Assembly: GCA_944989445.1 (NCBI GenBank)
Contig: CALYLW010000180.1
Coordinates: forward strand, 1,442,798-1,506,797
Length of the DNA: 64,000 nt
Reading direction: 5' to 3'
Origin: Ampullaceana balthica
Lineage: Eukaryota > Mollusca > Gastropoda > Lymnaeidae
The position numbers and the translations under genes were made by a program. The stretch's first letter is position 1. Every line of letters begins with the position of its first letter. This document shows, piece after piece, positions 36,060 to 59,336 of the stretch. A model generated the notes under the pieces. That model was not told where the DNA came from. It ran no database searches and worked only from the letters and a program-made list of their open reading frames with translations.

Positions 36060-36500
36060 TATAATAAAAGCCAAAGCCCCCTCTATCTTATAACAAATTC
36101 TCTACCTTCCTGTGCAAATAGAATGGTTTAATTTCACGTTTGAACTTTACAAAATGTACCATTGGGGGCTAGGGGCCCATAATGTCGTTTTTACTTTTAT
36201 TAACGATATAATTTTAAACGTTTGCTACTGGATTAATGAATGGATCTAGGAATCTAGACCAAACTTGGTACACAAATTGAATAAGTAAATACAAATAACA
36301 AAATAATAAAAACTGATTGCCTGATAACCAAAATTAAAATACATGTACATGTACTACATGTAAAGAGAACTGTACTCTTAATATTGATATAGACACGATG
36401 AACCAAGCAATTTTTTTTTCTTACAATTTTATATCATTGTTCATGCATGTTTAAGAATAAATTCGTCGCGGTTTAGTGATATTACAACCCCAGGGCCCAA
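36060..36500 (+). mobile_element. Helitron-like fragment related to 4239-5450
   Basis: It shares GGGGCCCATAATGTCGTTTTT and the 'ACTGGATTAATGAATGGATC...GACCAAACTTGGTA' order with the SSR1 intron 2 element. The right end GCCCAACGGGCGTCTTATT has a 4-bp stem like Helitron 3' ends. 36500-37330 holds nothing I can name. Confidence 0.45.
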
Positions 36501-37330
36501 CGGGCGTCTTATTCAAAGAGAACCTTAAACAATCATTGGCATATTTTTTACTCACTATATAAACGTTTAAACAGTATACCCTCCCCTATTCGCTGTTCCC
36601 CATTCACGGCCCCGCATATTCGGGGGTTAGGCTCTTTACCATACCTCATCATTCTGTAATGTACTATTTTTACCTGAACTGTGCATACTCTATTTATCTG
36701 TCTAATGTTGCCTTTAAATTTTTAATGTGTTCCTTTTGAGTGTCCTGGACTTGGAAGGGAAGTCGAAACTATGCTGGCTAGTTTTTCCAGGGCAGTGGCC
36801 TATGTTTCTGTCATATGGCTATCTATAAGTATTATCTACTCTGACCAAACTTATGACTGAACTATCTTCCAGTTCTCTGTTGGACAATTCTCCCAGCACG
36901 TTCCCATTCACAAACAAGAGATTGTCTAATGCTGAGCCATGACACAGGCCATCAATGCCCAAGATGTACATTAAGTGATCACACAAAAACAATGATCAGT
37001 TTTTTTGGTAACCAAAATGCCATCAGGACAATTCAACGACGCTGAAAACTGAAAAGGTTTAAAGTCTTTGGCCACATCATTATCACCCATTTCATTTTGT
37101 TAAGATAATTCTTTAAATTTTTATTTTTTACCAAGATCATCTAGCAGAGCTACATAATTTTAATGCATTCAAATTGAAGTATTTTTAAAATTAATTCTTC
37201 TTGTAGTTATATGTGGACAATACAGTAACTAAACAAAGAATTCGTTGAGTTTTGAAATAAGATAATCAAAGCTACACCACTAGTAAGGCAATGTCATTGA
37301 TCAGAATGACACTAATGAGATAACTCAAAA

Positions 37331-37600
37331 TGGGACGCGGTGGTCGAGTGGCAGCGCATTGGACTGTCGTACCGATGGTCACGGGTTCGAATCCGTGTGA
37401 AGGCAAGGGTTTGTTCCCGGGGCCTAGGGCGTCCCTGAGTCACCCCGCTCCGAATGGGTACCTAACACTACATGTAGTTAGGCGGCTGGGTAATGCGTGG
37501 AACCCACAAAGCCGTGGCCTGCATCACTTGCCAACAGATCATCTGTCATGGTCTGTGGACGCAACTATCTTCTGCATAGAAGGAGCGTCTGTATAGATAA
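37331..37600 (+). repeat. tRNA-derived SINE, best copy (family 1)
   Basis: The head GGTGGTCGAGTGGCAGC provides an A box, and GGTTCGAATCC at about 37384-37394 is a perfect Pol III B box. The body ends with CGTCTGTATAGATAAGTC. Other copies: 23385-23607, 26347-29127 (split), 41695-41745 (tail) and 54675-54770 (inside a MITE). It is a SINE head, not a functional tRNA gene, since no acceptor stem closes. Confidence 0.85.
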
Positions 37601-38782
37601 GTCAAGTCATGCTCTCCTTAAGTCAAGTTACTTTATAAGACTGACTTTAATTAAATAACCCTGATAAGTGATACACGACTGGATAAGTGAAATGGTCATA
37701 GTGATAAGACTGGTATTTGTAAAAATGACCATCTTGCTATTGTTTTATCAATTTATTAAATTTACATTTTGTTTTTTTAATATTAAGATGCAGCACATTC
37801 TTGGTAATTTTTAAGTAATGAGAAAATAACTCATCTTTACAAAATAAAATATAGGTACTGTTAATTAGTATTTGAAAAACTGAAAGTTAATTTTGTAAAA
37901 AGTCTTCAAGAACAATTTTATTTTAAAATAATATATAAAGAAACAAAACAAATTTGTATTTCCTTCATGCATTCAAGGTTGGGTATTAATCAAGGCAGTC
38001 GCTCATTGATTTACATTATTATATTATCAGACACATTTTTTCAAGTCTGAATAATTTTTTTGAATTTATAATAATTAATACTAACAAAAGATGACACAAT
38101 AGTTTTACACAATAGATTTTCTATAAAAAAATATATGCCAAAATTAAATATGCTTATTTTAAAGCATTAAAATTGTATAAACTGGTCATTTTTATTTAGT
38201 TATAGTTTTCCACACAAAATTTTTTTCTTCTTCAAATTATGTACATCAGTTAATTATATATTTTAGGTGTGTTTTTTTAAGCAAGCACCTAAATAAATTA
38301 ACATTTCTACATCTCAGCTTCTAATAAAAGTACAAACATACCAGTACACATCTTCTTTTCACAATTTTATACTTGTATAATACAAAACCTATTTTCTTTA
38401 CTTCTGTGATTTCTAACTTAAGCTCTTATCTTGCTTTGCAAAAACAGGGCATTAATCACCTCATAAACTAAACAGGAACCCATCATTTTTCACCACTGAA
38501 TGATAGTATTCTTTTATATTGATTTTTTTTAAAATTTCAAGCAAACATTTATATTTAATTTAGCCAGAAAAGCATTGACAAAATAATTTTTATATCTAAA
38601 CCAATAATTACAAGCAGTGAGTTGAAAAGTGCCATTGTTTTATTTTATTGATGATATAAAATCAAAAGATTCTATTTTTCATTATTTGGATGCTGATAGC
38701 CGAAAGTTATATATCCTTCATATAAAACCATTGATATTATAGTTTAGTGCCTCCAACTGAAATTATTGCAAACTTTTTAAGC

Positions 38783-38788
38783 TTTATT
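38783..38788 (-). terminator. Candidate NEDD8 poly(A) signal
   Basis: TTTATT on the plus strand gives AATAAA on the gene strand about 105 nt after the NEDD8 stop. Another lies near 38642. Choice between them is not possible from sequence. Confidence 0.4.
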
Positions 38789-38892
38789 GTCAGTTTTGAT
38801 ATTTATTCTATACAACATATATCAATTCAAAATGAAAGAGCATCAATAAACACATTAGACCCCCCCTTCCTCAACCCTCCATGGCAGAATGG

Positions 38893-50935
<12,043 letters not shown>

Positions 50936-51010
50936 TTTTGGTACTTCGTTTATGTGAAAACGTTTGTGGGACTTAGGAAGGATACTTCCGGTGTTAACTT
51001 ATTGACTGTC
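50936..51010 (-). promoter_or_regulatory. Putative NEDD8 promoter with ETS-like site
   Basis: ACTTCCGGT at 50984-50992 lies about 50 bases upstream of the NEDD8 ATG. It is a strong match to the ETS/ELK site typical of TATA-less housekeeping promoters. A 'GTCACGGCACAGTCACGG' repeat lies just beyond. Transcription start is not determined. Confidence 0.45.
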
Positions 51011-51259
51011 ACGGCACAGTCACGGAGCAATAATTGTTGCTAAAGAAGGCAGCAAATAAATTATAGTTTCTTCTCAACGAAAAAAAATCCCCTGTCAATT
51101 TTAGAGTTAGGCCTATACCTTATTCTATCAGTATAAAAATTACAAAATTATTATTTAAATAATTAAAAATAAATATAATTTCTTTTAAGATGCTAATACT
51201 AATGGCCCATGGCTATTACTATTACTATGACTATTTTAATGTATGATGATTATGATTTA

Positions 51260-54244
51260 CTAGACGCCCCGCGGCGTAGCATACGCCGCAGACTTGCTCA
51301 TTGAGAGTTCTTTTACCCCTTTTATTCACTTTTTTAGGGTGCCTACGGCGCCGACCTTTTTCAAAAGCCCAACTAACTTGTCCTTGTTTGATCAATACTA
51401 AATATTGAACTTTCTGAAATGCACACAAATTATTTTATAATAGGGGTTCCCTTTTCCAAAATTAAAATATCAGCGAAAACAATGACGTCATATAATTTTT
51501 TTTTACAGCGCATATTTAATTTGCGCACCTTTTGATGCATTGGTGCAGTAATTTGGTGCTCTGCTTTCTAAAAATTAGTATCTGTTGAACATACTTGCAG
51601 CTTGGTGTCTCGCAGGGTCCGACCACGAAGAGAATCTAATATATAAAGCTCAGTTGGTGTTTGTATCTTTGTATGTTTGTATGTTTCACTTTTCGACTTT
51701 CTGTTAGACAGCCACGGAAGAACCAAATGACGGACGGGGACCAAATTTGGCAGGACGGTTCCTTTTACCCTGAAGGTGGTTTTAAGTTAGTTTTTGTAAA
51801 TGTCCCTTTTGCCCGAAAGCCGTAAATTAAATAATCAGAAAATGCAGAGACAAAGAATAAAAAATTTAACCTCATTTCTGTATTGAACAAATTTACGCGG
51901 ACGTTCAAATGCCGTTCAAAGCGAGTTACTTTTGGTGACGTTTTTTTCCCCCAATACTTTATTTTCAGCGGTGCGCATTCAAAAAATATTATAATGTCTA
52001 ATTACGGTGCACACATTTTCGTGTACGATTCATAATTTGAGCTGTGTAGTACAAAGAATTGTCATTTTCTTTACTGTTACTTTCTATATATTAGATAGAC
52101 ACGTAAACATATTTAAAATAAAACTGCCACACGATGCATTAGATTTAATTGTTTACACGTTTAAATTTAATTGCGAATTTGTTTTAATTATATTCTGTTC
52201 CATAACTCTACATTTAATAAAAATAATTGTGTCAGTATTTTTTTTCAAGGCTATATTTTTAGCGGTGCGCGTTATAAAATATTTTATCGCCTGATTATTT
52301 TGCGCACATTTTCGTGTACGCATCTTAAATTTAGCTGTGTCCTATTAATATAACATTTATATTTTGTTTGTCTTTTACATAAGCTATTGTCTTTTACATA
52401 ACCTATACACTTATACTATTTAAACTTAGGCTACCGGACCTATTAACATAAGTAGATTAAACTAAATAAAGTGATCCTTAAAACGCTTAATTATTTTGTA
52501 TTGAGAATTGAATATGTTATGTTCATTCCTTTGAATACTTTGATGATGGACTAACATAGGCCATTTTTAAAATCAATTAGTATCATGGTTTCACATGCGT
52601 AAAAAAGAGCAAAATGTGACGTCACGTTTACGCGACACCCAAGCTTTACAGTGGATGCCGCGCATTGCGCGGTGTCTACCCACTTCGTTATAGGCCATCT
52701 CATATGCGCTGTTGCAAATATTGTATTAATTACAATTGTGTTATGATGCAGTAAATATCGTAAATATACAAGAGCTTTTTTAGTGACGACAGTGGCAGAG
52801 ATCTTTTGAAAAAATGTCAACAAAGCAGTCAAACAAACATAAAAATATCAACTGAGCTTTTTATACTACATATGCGTTTAAATTATTTTATTTCAATTAT
52901 TTTCACGATGCATTGTATTAATAGTTTACATGCAATGAATAACATTGGGATTTTTAAAAAATTTAATTCATAACTCGACATTTCATTAAAAACCATAGAT
53001 GTAGCGAGTTTATTTTATGTTGAAAGTGATGGCCTATGTAAAATAAACTTACACTTTAAAACAGTTTACTTAAGTTTTATATACATTATACATTATAAAC
53101 TTTCGCTACGGAACGTAGTAACAAAAGTTGACTAAATTTAATGAAGTGATCCTGAAAACTCTTAATTAATATGAATTGCGAATTGAATCTGTTTTTATGT
53201 TCATTCCTTTGTATTCAGAATAGCATAGGCCATTTCTAAAACTAAAACTGCCTTTTAATCATTTTTAAGATGCGCCTATTAACTGACGTTTGAATCTTCT
53301 TTTTTTTTCATTTTTATTTTATTTTTCAGATATAAAATCTGGTGTGTGTGTGTGTGCATTGAATATAATTTACAAAATATGCTGCCTTATCCGAAATAGG
53401 GAACAAAAAAAAAGATTCCTTTTTGAAATATACACATTGCTTATAAACCGTAAATATAAATCGTAAAATATAGAGACATAAAAAATGTTAAATATTATTT
53501 CCATGTTACATGTATAACAATTATGAATACGTCAAAAGGAGGAGTCATTTTGGTCGTTAAATATTATTTCCCTGTTAAAACAATTATGAATACGTAAAAA
53601 GGAGGATTGATTTTGGTCCAGTACATTTACTTTATAACAAGACTTTATTTTTTTGCGGCCAGCTTTCTATATTGTCTAAATATGGTATGCACATTTTTTA
53701 TATCATTTTAATACGGCCGTTTTTTTAAAAAAAAGTATTTTAGAAAGTGCATTTATAATTTTGTTTATTTGCGCTATGAGTCACTTAGCTTTTGCCTTTT
53801 AAAGGGATAGTGCCACATGTTCTTTATCTCATAGACGTGGTTACAAATATTATATAACTTACAATTGTGATACGATGCAGTTTCGTAATTATATATTAAA
53901 TTTTTGAGTGACGAGGGTGGTAGAGCTCTTTCGGAAAACCTATAAGTTATGTTAATTTTGTACAAGTGGGAATGAAATTGTAAATTTAGTTATTATGGTC
54001 GGCAAGAATCATTATTTAATAAATCATATCTTTTAAATAGTAAGGTTATGTTAAAAGGCACTGCATTAAGTGAAAACAACTCACGCGGTAAAATCTCTGT
54101 TTATCATAAGATTTTAACTAAATAGATGAATGTGAAATTTAACTTGGCAAATAAAAATTGTAATAACCAGCAACTAATACTTAGATAAAGGGTCAGCATA
54201 CTCCCGCTACAAAGTGCGGGTATTTTTCTAGTTATATATATAGA
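51260..54244 (-). mobile_element. Helitron, family A, interrupted by another Helitron
   Basis: Minus strand: 3' stem GGCGTATGCTACGCCGCGGGGCG then TCTAG and T (CTAG at 51260-51263). The body runs to 51634 and resumes at 54232-54244, where TTATATATATAGA completes the 5' terminus A|TCTATATATATAA. The uninterrupted relative at 27332-28313 has exactly this joint. Without the insert it is about 390 bp. Confidence 0.75.
51635..54231 (+). mobile_element. Helitron, about 2.6 kb, nested in family A
   Basis: 5' end TCTAATATATAAAGCTC after an A; 3' end with stem CCCGC/GCGGG followed by TATTTTTCTAG and a T. The interior repeats a phrase with AGCGGTGCGC and GCACATTTTCGTGTACG (51970-52025 and 52258-52323) and other paired segments near 53480-53600. 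No Rep/helicase ORF; non-autonomous. A fragment is at 20335-20660. Confidence 0.75.
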
Positions 54245-54549
54245 TAGATGTTAGTGTTAATAGTAATAGTGTAATACTTTTACTAATAGGTACCATAAAC
54301 TGAAATTACAAATGTCAAAATGGTCCCACAGCTTTTTTGTACGTCTCATTTTAAAGTACTAATAATTCTAAGAATGTGGACACCAAATAAGTTCATATAT
54401 CTACATCAATGATACAGTTATGAACATTTGAAGTTCATGTTTTTTCGTGTTTTTTTTTAGCAGCCCTAAAGAGTGCTATTTTTGAAAGACCATATCTGTA
54501 AAATTATTTTACTTATACCCACTTACTCACTCTCATTTCAACCATATGT

Positions 54550-54845
54550 ATATAGAGCAGGGGTGGGCAAACTATGGCCCGCGGGCCACATTTGGCCCGC
54601 TACGGAGTTTGTTTTGTTTGTTTTTTTGCGGCCCGCGGAAGCCTGCGATAATATCGAAAAGATTGATGTTTTTACTTATCTTATCTATACAGACGCTTTC
54701 ACATGCTTCCCATGACCATCGATACGCCAGTCGAGCACGCTGCCACTCGACCCCCGCGTCCCCCGAGGCTAAATTTTGGTTTGATGTTTCATTCCTTAGT
54801 AATGCGACCCTCGCCCTAAAAAGTTTGCCCACCCCTGATATAGAG
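54550..54845. mobile_element. 280-bp hAT MITE with perfect TSD, carrying a SINE piece
   Basis: ATATAGAG at 54550-54557 and 54838-54845 flanks 54558-54837. Termini are CAGGGGTGGGCAAACTATGG and AGTTTGCCCACCCCTG. Inside, 54675-54770 (minus) is SINE family 1: tail CTTATCTATACAGACGC joined to the tRNA-like head, with the middle deleted. Confidence 0.9.
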
Positions 54846-55215
54846 AACAAACTCAATTTTTTTCAAGGGTACAAAATTTAATAATTTAATCTTTACAATT
54901 TATTGACATGAAAATGGCTTTGCCTTTGCATCATTTTTTGTTTGTTTGTTTGTTTGAGAAAAATGAAAAGGGAAGTAAAAACGCAAATTTCGCAACTTAG
55001 TAATAAAAACTCGAATTAATTTTTTTTTAAAACGCTATTTCAAAAAAGAATTTCCGATTATTTATTCAAGGGAAATCTTTCTAGATTACATTAAAAGTCG
55101 ATTCAAATAAGTAATTCTGAAAGTAAACACAATATGACGTCATATACAATCACGCTACTACATCACACCAAGAATGTGTCAATATAATGCGCACCACGCA
55201 ACAATCTAACATAAG

Positions 55216-56787
55216 GGGCCGTCCATAAATGACGTCAAGCACCTAGGGGGGAGGGGGTCACACTTTTGTGACGAGGGGGGGAGGGGGGTTGAAGAAATGT
55301 GACGTCACATCAAAAGGGTAACTTTAAATAAAACTTCCACTGAAATATTTGGTCACTTACAATTTATTTAATGACTTTTTTAAATAATTATTTTTTTAAA
55401 AATCAGTGCTTCTCAATGTGCCGGTCGGTAGGCCATCAGACGCTGGTTGGCGTAAGCTATCAAGACACGAAAATTAAATCTAATTATAATCCTTAAGTTT
55501 GAGAACCCACAAATTAACGTATGAAATTGTTACTGCGTCGTTTGATGTTGACACCAAAGCATTTGTGATGTAACTGCAGCTCCTTTTGGTTGTCTCACGG
55601 CATGAGTCGGCGAACTTTTTTGCCCGTTACTCCAAAATATACAAGATTATGTGTGTGTTACCCCCCCAACCCCCAGACTCTAGGTTCTGCTCACATGACT
55701 CGGGGATTTGGGGGAGCGTCGTTAGCCCCAATGACAAGTGTCTAAAAATGATCTGAATAGGATTAGGCCTATGTGTAGATATTTTAAGTAAAAACGACGC
55801 GGAATATCCTTTTTCTTTAAAAGGATCTATTTGATAGAATTATAAACGTTTTAAGTTTGATACAATTGTTTGATTTGTTTTTGGTCAAACGCCCCTGGCC
55901 ATTCTAGATATAATGATAAATGAGCCCATTTAAAATTAGTCAAGTATTCATTAACTTTATTGAATGCATCAAATTCTTGACATCGCAATTTGAGAGGAGC
56001 ACAAAACAACTTTTCTTCTTAGCTCAGTTTTTAAGGCATTAATTTTAAATATCACAGAAAGGATCCTTGATAAAGTCAAGTCATGTAGATTAAGATTATT
56101 GTCACGCGTGTCTATATAAATGAAAGTAGGGTGGATTTAGGTGTCTTCGTACAGTACGTAGGTAAGAAATCTACATGGTTGTCAAATTTTTTAAAATGCA
56201 TTTTCTTGAAGGAACCGGTTCAATAATGGGCATATGTTCCAAGCGTACACGTACACATGACGTATTTTAATATATCTAGTGGATTGTAGTGGATGTTATA
56301 TGTCCCAAATGAGTCTGCATTACCCCCAAGAATTCTCTTTTGACCCCAGATGAGGTAATTTACCGCCGACCTCTTTCTTACGGGATGCCCGTCAGTCAAT
56401 TGAGGGATTTTAAAAAAAAACATTTTTAAAATATTATTTTTAAATATAAATATTTTTTTTTCTAAACAAAGACGTTAACCGTGATGATTGATAGTCAATG
56501 TTTAATTTGTATGCTTTAAAATAAAATATAATCTAAGGATGTTAACGCAGTTCGTTTTCTAAAGGCCGGTTAAACTTTTTTAAAAATGCTTCACGCGGGT
56601 TACGATATTACAATGTAGACCTTCACTAAAAAAAATACTTAAATGACAATAAAAATTATTTGAAACATACTTATTTTCAAATAGAAAATAAGTGGGTTAT
56701 TTTTTTTATTTGTCAAAGCTTTGTGACGTATTTTTAGAGGGGGGGGGGTCTAACTTTTTGTGACGGCCAAAATCGCGTGACGGCCCC
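55216..56787 (+). mobile_element. TIR element, 'GGCCGTCCATAAA' family, copy 2, with nested hAT relic
   Basis: Ends GGGCCGTCCATAAATGACG and GTGACGGCCCC, with TAAG on both sides (55212-55215, 56788-56791). Its two halves match 34690-35312 in inverse. Between them, about 55600-56375, a decayed relative of the 24035 hAT MITE is inserted (GGCGAACTTTTTTGCCCGTT, then GAGGTAATTTACC). Confidence 0.6.
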
Positions 56788-57268
56788 TAAGCATTCACAA
56801 AGCGGGAAAACCTCATTAACTATCATTCTAGTTCTAGATTACATTAAAAGTAATTTCAAATCAATAACTTTGAAATTAAACAAAACAATTGCTTTAAAGA
56901 ATTGTTTCTAAAATTACGAACGAAAAGAGATTTTTTGAAAATTCCTTCTTCAACATTGTTCTAAACATTATAAGCTATTGTTTCACGTTTGTTTCAACCC
57001 GATAGATGATGGTTGGCGAGAAATTGACAAAATAATGATATTTTTTCAGGTTTTTTGGATTTCCAGGAAATCCAGTAAACCTTTTCGGTATTTTTTTGGC
57101 CGTTGCACATCCTCGGGATCTCCTTAGCATATTTGCAAAAGACCCGAACCCTCTATCTGGTATGGTTCAGGAGGAGTTGCATTGTCAAGCTTGACAGACA
57201 TTTCGAATCTATAAACGCAATTTTTCCAAGGGAAATTGCGTTAAAAGAATTTTAAAAAATCATCTAAT

Positions 57269-57537
57269 GGGTCGTCCATAAAGTACGTCACGCTCCAGAG
57301 GGGGAGGGGATGTAAGAAAGTGTGACAGTTTGTGTCAGGGGAGATGGGGTTGTCCGGCATGTGTGACGTCATGGTGTTTTATAGCAAATTTTGATTTTTT
57401 TTTGTTACTAAAAATAATAATTTTTGTTCAAAAGTGTGACGTACTTTGGGGAGGGGGAGTTCCAAGATTTGTGACAGGGGGGAGGGGGGAGTTAAAAATA
57501 ATAAAAAAAATAGCGTGACGTACTTTATGGACGGCCC
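57269..57537. mobile_element. TIR element, 'GGCCGTCCATAAA' family, short copy
   Basis: A 25-base terminal repeat (GGGTCGTCCATAAAGTACGT and its complement TACTTTATGGACGGCCC) encloses 269 bp. G-rich tracts near 57300 and 57450-57490 could form quadruplexes. The 62-codon frame inside is an artefact of this composition. Confidence 0.7.
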
Positions 57538-57789
57538 TTAATGAACCAGGATATAAAATAATTATATCAAAATGTAGAGTACTAAAGATCTATTAACAGA
57601 AATAAAGTGTGCACCCATAACATCAATATTTAAAATAAATATATGGTTAGAAAAATGCAGGGTTCTCAAAAAGTAAAAATTTAGTCATTTTCAAAAATTT
57701 GTAAAAAATAACAGTTATCCATAAAGTTGAGACACTTACATAAAGACTAACCATTGCTTATAACTATTCAAAGATCAAATTAGCCCATT

Positions 57790-58470
57790 CTATATGTATT
57801 CCTCCATCGAGAAGTGGTGGCCTCTACGAGGCTTGATGGACGAGTAGGGTCGCGGACCTGACCGCGACCCGAAACAGACTACTCCTGGCAAGCAATGCCA
57901 AAGTGCGTTTTGTTGGTGTTAGGTGCTAGTCACATATAATTACAGCCACTGTACGGATCTTAGACAAAGCATCTAGATGCAATGCAGATGATGAAAACCA
58001 AAGTACCCGTTGAGGGTCGGTTACTCCGAAACGAACGTTTGGTCCCCCTCATTTTTACTAGTAACGCCATTGAGCGGTGCCGGTTTAGGGCCAGGAGCGC
58101 CAGCACGGATTAGCAAAAGGTACCACGAAGAACACAGCGGACGCCAGCTCTGAGGAAACCATCCAGTGGGGGTCACACCCTAGGTAGGTCATTGATGACC
58201 CCCCCCCACCTAACGGCGATCCTAACCAGGGAGAATCGTGTGTTTTGCCGGGGTGGCGCCAAAGTGGTAGCGGGTCGCAGTAGGGAATTCCACCCTTCGT
58301 TGTGAGGTCAATTAAGTGGGAGGCATTTTCAACTTTCTATCCTGGATTCCCAGGTGGCCGCTTCAGAAGCGACCGCTACCGTTCTCAGCTGTTACGTTCC
58401 CCTTGACTTTGACCACTTTGACCAGATAGCTGAGAGGGTCTTCCGGGAAGACCGATGAAGAGCACTAGGC
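57790..58470. other. G+C-rich block of unknown nature
   Basis: This block is distinctly G+C-richer than its surroundings and has sharp edges. It contains GGTCGCGGACC/GACCGCGACC near 57847 (an inverted repeat), and no frame is open. It may be the untranslated region of a retrotransposon, but no match inside the window supports this. Confidence 0.3.
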
Positions 58471-58476
58471 TCGGGG

Positions 58477-58888
58477 CTACTGATTTTCTTCCACATGTAG
58501 GTTCATATGTAGAACCAGATTTTGGCTTTCACTATTAGGCGTCATATTTTCCTCCTCAAGGAATCCATCCTCTCCCAGGTCTGAAATATTTTTGCTACTC
58601 TTTTCGGTGTTTTTGTAACTATGTTTTTTTACACGGCAGGATTGTTGGCCTTGCGCGCAACCACTTGGGGGGTTGCCCCTCACAGCTCAATGGGTAGCTG
58701 CCTTTGTTCGGGTTGGGTCCATAGCCTTTGTGGATCCTTCCATTTCCTACAAGGCAGTAGGGCTGATTTTGGTCCGCCCCGGATATTTTATTTCCACTGT
58801 ACCCTCCATATCTGGAGGGCTTTCCCCTATCCGCCGGCTGGGGAGGCGCTCGATAGAAGATCAGCATCTCCCACGAGAAGGATTTCAT
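58477..58888 (-). other. Possible remnant coding sequence, unidentified
   Basis: On the minus strand, overlapping frames contain LRARPTILPCKK and NISDLGEDGFLEEENMTPN, which look coding-like in composition and may be a frame-shifted retrotransposon ORF1. I do not recognise a domain. The stretch 58889-59336 shows nothing else. Confidence 0.2.
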
Positions 58889-59336
58889 TTAAAAACTATC
58901 AATTGTGCTGTACTGTGTTATCTGTTTACACCCCTTCTTCTCAAGAGAGAATTTTCTTTTCCACTTCCAGCTTTCTTGAGATTCCAATAGCTCCATTTCC
59001 AGATTTCCATTCTCTTTTGCAGCTGCTACGATCCTCAAAAATTCCTTGTAGTTTCTTCATGACTAGAAGGATTGTGTGTAAATAGTGTAAAATTTTAAAG
59101 ATGCATCTTTAGATTAGGAAATAATAATTTCTGCTGCCCACTTGCAAAATCTCTTTCAAAAGAATGCAGTTTTCTTTCAAACGTTTTTATTTCGCAAAAC
59201 ATCACTTCTGCCGTTTTCCCAAGTTTTGCAGTTGCATGTTAAGAAAATTGAAGTGTTGTGTAAAACCTGTAAAAACATAACGTTGTCAAGCCAGACCATA
59301 TCAGTGATTCTGTGGATAATCCTTCCCTTCCCTTTT

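Noticed and set aside
37331..37405. Functional tRNA gene
   Set aside because: A and B boxes are present, but no acceptor stem closes and the unit is repeated with a common body: a SINE head.
58621..59085. 154-codon plus-strand ORF
   Set aside because: No recognisable motif, biased composition and competition with coding-like minus-strand frames; not supported as a gene.
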